Shown here: one piece after another, positions 58,619-64,000 of the stretch
Layout of the letters: every line of letters begins with the position of its first letter
How positions within the stretch are numbered: the first letter of the stretch is position 1
NCBI GenBank assembly: GCA_041200185.1
Contig: CP165730.1
Location: 372,001-436,000, forward strand
Direction: 5' to 3'
DNA from: G041200185 sp041200185
Lineage (GTDB): Bacteria; Pseudomonadota; Alphaproteobacteria; BNTO01
DNA length: 64,000 nt
Made by a program: the position numbers and the translations under genes
The notes under the pieces: model-generated
Told to the model about the DNA's origin: nothing
What the model saw: the letters and a program-made list of their open reading frames with translations, nothing else
The model's database searches: none

Positions 58619-59438
58619 TCACGGCAACTTATTGAATTCAAGAGGGTGCGAGATGCGCAGACGTATCCACTGGCTGATGATGCCTTTGAAAAAAGCAGCG
58701 GCTTCAATCGAGTCCACGGGGTCCTCAACCTCAAACACATCAGCAGCCGCCAACGCCTCAAGTGCGATATCTGCATAACCGATCATATCGACACCTCGGT
58801 AAAGAATAAAGTGTTCATGTTGCTCACGCAAAGGATCCGTCTTGACTTCAGCTTTCGCTCGAAATTCCGCAACTTTTGACCACTGCTCTTCTGTATTAGC
58901 TTTGAGAACGCGCAAACGATTGTACCCCATCTGCCTCAAAACTGACTCAATGAACGGCCCCTTTCGCAGAGTATAAAGCGGAAACTCATTGGGAATGTGC
59001 TGCGATGTTGGGTCCTTTAAGAGGTCCTCTTTAAGCTGTGCGTAAGCTTCTCGAGTGTCTATGTGTTCTCTTAAGTAGTCTCGGAAGCGAAGATTAAGCT
59101 CTACTTCAGGATGTGACAATTCAAAGAACAGATGAAGATTGACTTCCGTTTCCTCTCTCTTGGTAAAGGCTGCTTTTAGAGGCATATTCCACTCCCCTCG
59201 GTAGGTATACCCCACCTTCTCAAGCTTGAATCGACCGGTAGCGATCCCCCGCAACAGCCACAATATCAATTCTTGGTTTTGCGACAAGTCCAGGAACTGA
59301 CGTTGAGCCAACATGTTCTACAAGGAAAACGTCCTCTCCTAGTGCTGTCTCGATAACCCGTCTTTCCATCTCAAACAGATGTGGCCACTCAGAATTATAC
59401 GGAACAATATGAATGGGGCCGACTTGTGCAACTGACAT
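58619..59438 (-). pseudogene. GrpB (UPF0157) family protein, frameshifted in a run of five G
   Basis: The first frame (ATG at 59438 with GGAAGGGAAA upstream) contains IVPYNSEWPHLFEMERRVI and HVGSTSVPGLVAKPRIDIVA, the typical N-terminal half with the nucleotidyltransferase-like GSTSVPG. The second frame continues with LEKVGYTYRGEWNMPLKAA, FTKRE and EVELNLRFRDYLREH. The two join at the G5 run on the coding strand (plus-strand C5 at 59246-59250): one G fewer gives GIATGRFKLEKVGY in a single protein of about 273 residues. Both halves are well conserved. It is somewhat longer than the usual GrpB domain because of about 80 extra C-terminal residues. Confidence 0.8.
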
Positions 59439-59497
59439 TTTCCCTTCCTTCTTTTCTCTGTTCTTTCAAAATTTCCACAACTTGCTTATCCATTTCC

Positions 59498-59770
59498 TCA
59501 GAAAATCGCTGATGAATGAGAAGTGAACCTACCACAACTCGATCTCAAACTATCACATCCTCGCTTCAACCTGCCCAGCCAGGGTCTCGTCTGAGATAAC
59601 AGCTCTATTTCCACTTTTGCACGGATGCGTAAAGATGGCAACCGCTGCCGCATCCTTGCAAAAGCCAGCAACTTAGGATGATCTCCCATCTCTACGACTT
59701 TTTTTCGCATACAATCAAAGAAGACTTGAAAGGGATACCTAAAGCTCACAGACGTCGGGCGATTGGGCAA
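59498..59770 (-). pseudogene. Fragment of an unidentified gene upstream of the GrpB-family gene
   Basis: A minus-strand frame reads PFQVFFDCMRKKVVEMGDHP and KVEIELLSQTRPWLGRLKRG, protein-like and charged. Another frame downstream reads HQRFSEEMDKQVVEILKEQR up to the GrpB-family start. They look like one gene with a frameshift near 59545. The start has no clear ribosome-binding site. The family is not recognised. Confidence 0.35.
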
Positions 59771-59811
59771 GAGAAGAGGGAGGTGACAACCTCCCCTTGA
59801 AGCAAAAGAAT

Positions 59812-60210
59812 CTAACAGAAAAACAAGATGGCTCTTTCGATTTCGCCCAACAAATCATGAATTCTAGCAGCGTCATCCCCCGTCAAAACAATAGACTCAC
59901 TGTTATTGTATTCTGGGAGTGAGACTCCCCGCCAGCTTAAATACCTAGCCAAAATTCGCACTCCACCGTCGAGATATATACTAAAATTGTAGGGGTTCTT
60001 TTTGAACTCAACGCGGTAAGTTATTTTGTTGTTGGAAGACTTGTTTTCAGTAATCGTAAAAATTTCTTGATATTTAACTTCCCTTAATCCCGTGTATTTC
60101 TCACTCAATTGCTCGATAATTCTTTGCCTCTGGCTTTGCTCTTGCGAAGCGAATGTTGTGGACCCAATAATCCCGCATGCGAGGACAGCTACGTTAAAAA
60201 TGCTTTTCAT
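59812..60210 (-). CDS. Small secreted protein of unknown function (132 aa)
   Basis: The ATG is preceded by AAGGAG at a distance of nine bases. The N-terminus MKSIFNVAVLACGIIGSTTF is followed by AS and the mature QEQSQRQ, a good Sec signal peptide. The mature part of about 110 residues is probably an alpha/beta domain, with FTITENKSSNNKITYRVEF suggesting beta strands, and ends in IERAILFFC. No family is recognised. It has no close neighbour on its strand. Confidence 0.7.
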   Translation of the reverse strand: MKSIFNVAVLACGIIGSTTFASQEQSQRQRIIEQLSEKYTGLREVKYQEIFTITENKSSNNKITYRVEFKKNPYNFSIYLDGGVRILARYLSWRGVSLPEYNNSESIVLTGDDAARIHDLLGEIERAILFFC

Positions 60211-60750
60211 GGTTAATACTCCTTAGTTGATCAAATCTTACCTAATGAATTTTCTGTAGAATTGGAGACTTAACAGATTGGCCACAGAAACCTTCTCGAG
60301 AGGTCATCTTAACTCCTTCGGCTTGAAGGACTTGTTTCAGCCTCCTAACACGCCCTAGGCAGCAGCTCCTGTGTTAATCTTTTTCTCTAAAACACAGTAT
60401 AACATAAATATACAAAATTAGTCATGTATAACATCATGTCAGTACAATAATTCATATTTAATAACTTATTAAAAAGTTTTTACTAAGTTACCGATATCTT
60501 GATAAGCCCTTACAGGCTTACCGCCCAGCCACCGACCTGTAGGCACGGTCTCAGCGGTCTAATGGTTACTCCTTGCTGTTTGAGGGGTAAAACGATCTAT
60601 GACTGAATACTGTCTCTCGTTATGCAGCACCAATACTTATTTGACGAAAAATAACTATCAAATCTTGGATAAATCTAATCCACATTTTTTCCTTGTTAAC
60701 TTGAAATAAACATATGGATGCGCTTTAGCAAACTGACTCTTGACGACTAA
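60211..60750. other. Degenerate intergenic DNA, flank of IS remnant B
   Basis: No gene or RNA is supported. The section 60640-60715 resembles 39360-39430 upstream of the other transposase remnant, so the decayed element extends into it. The first bases contain the promoter of the secreted protein gene. Confidence 0.4.
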
Positions 60751-61146
60751 CTATTCTAAAAGTCGTTTTAATCCTAAATACAATCTTCCGTAAACATATT
60801 TGCTGAGAAAGCCTTTAAAATCTTCAGTGGGTATCGCGATCGTCTCGGATGAGACTCCCTCTTACTTTCTTTTGAAGAATCACCGTGTTCTTGTGAATAT
60901 TATCCAAACTTCTGTAACTCGAAGCGTCAATAAACCCTCGTATGCTGAGTAATCGGAGCCTTGCTTTTTATGGGCCTTGATATCATGAATAGAGCCTGGA
61001 AGATCTTGCTTATTCCTATAATTTGTAGAAGATTTTTTATGTATGGCTTCTTACTCGAAACAACTTTAATTTTATTTTAATTCTTGCATTTTTTGAATTA
61101 GAATTTCCTATCACGTCGATGACCCCTTCTTGTACTTTCTCTTCCT
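60751..61146 (-). pseudogene. IS5-type DDE transposase remnant, copy B
   Basis: The minus strand shows the same order of motifs as the remnant at 39489-39905: EEKVQEGVIDVIG; DLPGSIHDIKAHKKQGSDYS; SLDNIHKNTVILQKKVRGSL; then VYGRLYLGLKRLLE and a TAG at 60751-60753. They are spread over at least three frames with internal stops. Nucleotide similarity to copy A is patchy but continuous over about 700 bases. The copies are too diverged to be recent. A 66-codon frame at 61145-61345 may be N-terminal debris. Confidence 0.65.
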
Positions 61147-61337
61147 AGTTAGTCTGGACTTTTGGGATACGAAAAATTTTGATGGAATAGCGGTAAGCAC
61201 CAAGGTAAAAAGTCTCTGTCCGAGCATGTCCACGTAGACCTAGGCATGATGAGTAAAGGCAACATCTAATCCCCATACTACCACCTCGACCGACCCTACC
61301 ACGCTCCACTATCGAGAAGTTGACCTGCAGGATGGTC

Positions 61338-62612
61338 CTATGCACCCAAAATCTTTACCCCACCCATGTAAGGTAGGAGCACGTCGGGGATACGAACCGT
61401 TCCATCCGACTGTTGATAATTCTCAAGGACGGCAATGAGTGTCCTCCCTACGGCTAAGCCCGACCCGTTGAGAGTGCAGACGAATTCCGGCTTACCCCCT
61501 TTTGGCCGATAGCGCGCATTCATACGACGAGCCTGAAAGTCTCCGCAGCGCGAGCAACTCGAAATCTCTCGATAGGTATTTTGTCCTGGAAGCCAAACCT
61601 CTAAGTCGTAAGTTTTCCGCGCGGAGAACCCCATGTCCCCTGTGCAGAGCTCCATGACCCGATAATGAAGACCTAGCTTCTGCAAGATCTTCTCGGCTGA
61701 TGCGGTCATGCGTTCGTGTTCGGCCTCTTCCTGTTGAGGGGCAACTATGCTCACTAGTTCAACTTTTTCAAACTGCCTCTGGCGAAACATTCCTTTTATA
61801 TCACGCCCAGCAGCTCCCGCTTCGGATCGAAAACAGGGCGTTAAAGCCGTTACACGGATAGGCAAATCAGCTTCCTCCAGAATCTTTCCCCGAACAAGAT
61901 TTGTCAGGCTCACCTCCGCCGTAGGAATCAGCCAATGTCCCTCCGTTGTCTGGAAAGAATCCTCCGCAAACTTGGGGAGCTGCCCCGTGCCAAACATACA
62001 CCCCTCATTAACCAAAACAGGCACGAACATTTCAGTGTAACCTGACTCCGCCGTATGAGTGTCGAGCATAAACTGACCAATCGCCCTCTCCAAGCGAGCA
62101 AGAGGCCCCCTCAAAATGGAAAATCGAGCCCCTGAAAGCTCTGCCGCTGTGGACAAGTCGAGCAATCCCCACCCCTCTGCCAAAACATGATGCTCCTTTG
62201 GCTCAAAAGAAAAGGTCGGCTTGCTCCCCCACTGACGCACCTCCTTGTTAGCCGTTTCGTCAGGACCAACGACGGCGTCCTCAGCTGGCATATTCGGCAA
62301 AGTCTGAAGAAGAGCATCAAGTTGGTGGCGTTTAGCTTCCAAACCCTCCGCAACGCTTGCCAACTCTTCACGAATAGCTTTCCCCTTTCGCGCAAGATCC
62401 TCCATGGAGGCGGCATCCCCACGTCCCTGCTGCGAAGCCATAGACTTAGCAAAAGCGTTCTTCTGCTCCTCCAAAAGCTGAGCAGCTGCCGTTAGCTTCC
62501 GGATTTCCGCATCCAACGCCAAGACCTGCGCCGAGCAAGCTTCCTTCCCACGGGCTTTGAGAGCTTCATCCAATTTCTCGGGTTCTGCACGAATTTGCTT
62601 GATATTTAACAT
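61338..62612 (-). CDS. serS: Seryl-tRNA synthetase
   Basis: SerS attaches serine to tRNA-Ser. The N-terminal coiled-coil arm (residues 30-105, with KLTAAAQLLEEQKNAFAKSM) and the class II catalytic motifs are present: motif 2 LTPCFRSEAGAAGRDIKGMF RQ, motif 3 LNGSGLAVGRTLIAVLENYQ. The ATG at 62612 follows GAGGAGG by about five bases and gives the canonical start MLNIKQIR. The open frame extends seven codons further but without support. The length of 424 residues is normal. It is followed by an IS remnant. Confidence 0.96.
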   Translation of the reverse strand: MLNIKQIRAEPEKLDEALKARGKEACSAQVLALDAEIRKLTAAAQLLEEQKNAFAKSMASQQGRGDAASMEDLARKGKAIREELASVAEGLEAKRHQLDALLQTLPNMPAEDAVVGPDETANKEVRQWGSKPTFSFEPKEHHVLAEGWGLLDLSTAAELSGARFSILRGPLARLERAIGQFMLDTHTAESGYTEMFVPVLVNEGCMFGTGQLPKFAEDSFQTTEGHWLIPTAEVSLTNLVRGKILEEADLPIRVTALTPCFRSEAGAAGRDIKGMFRQRQFEKVELVSIVAPQQEEAEHERMTASAEKILQKLGLHYRVMELCTGDMGFSARKTYDLEVWLPGQNTYREISSCSRCGDFQARRMNARYRPKGGKPEFVCTLNGSGLAVGRTLIAVLENYQQSDGTVRIPDVLLPYMGGVKILGA

Positions 62613-62723
62613 CGTCTCCTCCTCTTTGCCCACCGCACAACAACCGTGGAACGCCGCGCGCTCTCACAATCCCGCCCAAAGCCGCTACTAAACTAGCTAG
62701 CCACCGCCAACTAACTACCACCG

Positions 62724-63335
62724 CTAGATAGATTTGAGCACGCAATAGTCAGGGTATTTCTCCCGAACAAAGTCGCTAATGGCGGAAATGACACGGTCCA
62801 CCGTCGCGTTTGTCGCCTCGTCGTAGGTTTTGACGTGAACGTCCGACTTCTCGTAAACGGGGTAGCACGTTTGAATTAACTCTTCCAAAACCTCACGCTG
62901 ATTACCATCTTTAATCAACGGTCGGTCATTTCGCCTCGAAACACGCGTAACTAACGTCTCAAGATCAGCGTCAAGCCACACGGTAATACTCTTTTCCCTC
63001 AGCAATACTTGAGTCTCAGGGTCCAAAATAGACGACCCTCCTGTAGCCAAGATCTGAGGGGGCTGGCTCAGCAAGCGAGCAATCACACGCCTCTCGCCGC
63101 TCTTAAAAGCCTCTTCGCCATAAACGGAATAAATCTCCTTCATCGAGCAACCTGCCGAAAGCTCGACTTCTTGATCTGAGTCTGAAAACGGCAACTCAAG
63201 CTTCTTTGCCACACGGCGACCTATACTTGTTTTTCCGCATCCCATTAACCCAACCAGGGCTATGGTCTTTGGAGGCATAAAACTCACCGTTGGTGTCTCT
63301 CTACGATAGGGTCTGTAAAACTCCGTTGAATTCAT
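62724..63335 (-). CDS. aroK: Shikimate kinase
   Basis: AroK phosphorylates shikimate in the aromatic amino-acid pathway. The nucleotide-binding GLMGCGKTSIG, the shikimate-contact DSDQEVE, the RR-type FKSGERRVI region, GGSSILD and the lid RRNDRPL are all present. The ATG at 63335 is eight bases after GAGGA; a TTG at 63350 lies upstream of that site. About 20 extra N-terminal residues precede the P-loop strand. Its presence means this organism keeps at least part of chorismate synthesis. aroB, its usual neighbour, is not here. Confidence 0.94.
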   Translation of the reverse strand: MNSTEFYRPYRRETPTVSFMPPKTIALVGLMGCGKTSIGRRVAKKLELPFSDSDQEVELSAGCSMKEIYSVYGEEAFKSGERRVIARLLSQPPQILATGGSSILDPETQVLLREKSITVWLDADLETLVTRVSRRNDRPLIKDGNQREVLEELIQTCYPVYEKSDVHVKTYDEATNATVDRVISAISDFVREKYPDYCVLKSI

Positions 63336-63431
63336 GTCGTTCGTCCTCAACCGTTAACCTCGTTCCTCACTAACCTCTGATACACCTTCCATGTACCCCC
63401 TTCATTATACACATTTCCTGAATAACGGGCA

Positions 63432-63464
63432 GAGAAAAAGGAGAGGGGAAGTATAGCCCCTCTC
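63432..63464 (-). terminator. Intrinsic terminator for the secreted protein gene
   Basis: GAGAGGGG (63441-63448) and CCCCTCTC (63457-63464) form a perfect 8-base GC-rich stem with an eight-base loop. On the minus strand the stem is followed by CTTTTTCTC, a T-rich tract. This is the best-formed intrinsic terminator in the window. Confidence 0.75.
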
Positions 63465-63531
63465 TAAGTTCTCCCTGAGCCTACTGCCATCACTATCCAC
63501 AGCACTCCAGCCTCAATAAGAAAAAATACGG

Positions 63532-63966
63532 TTAATCCACCTTTTTGTCGGATGGCTGGCTCTGAAAATGACGCATTACCTTCTCGTAGAGACCTTTTAT
63601 CTCCTCACACGCGTGAGAGGCATCTCGAAGTGTATAAAGGTATGTTCTGCGCAAGGAGTATATCTTGTACTGCAAAAGTTGATTGTCGCTCTCGTCATTT
63701 AGTTCAGAATCATTTTTAGAATCATTTAATTTGAGAAGATCGCTTTCCATCATCTCTTCTGCGAGTTCTTTAGACTTCTGACAAACCTCATTAGAGTCCG
63801 CCTTTCCCGACATCAGCTGCGCCCCAATTTCGCAGCTTAACTGACTCATGTGAGCGACTTTTTCTCTGAGTTTATCCTCTCCAGGAATATCATACCTCAC
63901 CATCCCTGTTGCCCCTAGTTCGGAAGCAAACGCTACCATAGTCGAACAAAGTATAAATTTACTCAT
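63532..63966 (-). CDS. Secreted helical protein of unknown function (144 aa)
   Basis: The ATG at 63966 lies four bases after GGAGGAG. It encodes MSKFILCSTMVAFASELGA, a Sec signal peptide, and then a charged, largely helical mature region (LREKVAHMSQLSCEIGAQLM, KSKELAEEMMESDLLKLND) with two or three Cys. An upstream in-frame ATG gives four extra residues only. An intrinsic terminator follows. No family is recognised. It resembles the other small exported orphans in size and style but no direct homology is visible. Confidence 0.65.
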   Translation of the reverse strand: MSKFILCSTMVAFASELGATGMVRYDIPGEDKLREKVAHMSQLSCEIGAQLMSGKADSNEVCQKSKELAEEMMESDLLKLNDSKNDSELNDESDNQLLQYKIYSLRRTYLYTLRDASHACEEIKGLYEKVMRHFQSQPSDKKVD

Positions 63967-64000
63967 ACTCTCCTCCAAAGCAAGATCCTCAACACAGTTC

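Overview
The window reads as a chromosome segment of an alphaproteobacterium living inside or in close contact with a host. The order ntrX-trkA, the argS-SPOR pair, a CtrA-type regulator with a matching CtrA box, RNase J and a YqgF-mutL pair are alphaproteobacterial traits. Many intergenic gaps of 0.5-2 kb, several decaying genes, remnants of an insertion sequence, and a set of unrecognised Sec-exported proteins fit an obligate host-associated lineage, perhaps Holosporales-like. The taxon is inferred from gene content; no 16S rRNA gene is present.

Layout. 0-9 kb: rnj, two small secreted proteins, polA (with a frame break) behind a coupled serine-rich ORF, and a secreted BspA-type leucine-rich-repeat protein. 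8.8-10 kb: RNase P RNA and three tandem proline tRNAs covering the TGG, CGG and GGG anticodons. 11-21 kb: a decayed zone with a broken GATE-domain membrane protein, pgsA, a secreted protein, tolQR, a decayed BspA-like gene, a broken GNAT gene, and a frameshifted AGCS symporter behind a tandem glycine riboswitch. 21-31 kb: recJ, tadA, tRNA-Asp, a prepilin-like protein, a 757-aa secreted orphan and tgt. 31-38 kb: ntrX-trkA-mreC-like, an isolated nuoN-like gene, an MFS transporter and tRNA-Leu. 38-41 kb: tRNA-Ala, then about 2 kb of degenerate DNA with an IS5-type transposase remnant. 41-50 kb: a dense, mostly plus-strand housekeeping run (argS, SPOR protein, comM-like, ruvB, alr, mlaE, mlaF). 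50-57 kb: MATE and PhzF genes, ctrA, and the minus-strand pair mutL-yqgF. 57-64 kb: tRNA(CAT), a membrane protein, a frameshifted GrpB-family gene, a second transposase remnant, serS, aroK and two more secreted orphans.

Three themes stand out. First, at least five genes are interrupted by apparent single-base indels, four of them in homopolymers of 5-6 bases. This could be real pseudogenisation, slippage-tolerated frames, or sequencing error. Second, many orphan proteins carry Sec signal peptides and are the best candidates for undescribed host-interaction factors. Third, three regulatory features can be read directly: a glycine riboswitch ahead of a symporter gene, a perfect CtrA box upstream of ctrA, and an NtrX that has lost its Walker A motif. 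I found no CRISPR array, prophage, secretion-system operon or intact transposon.
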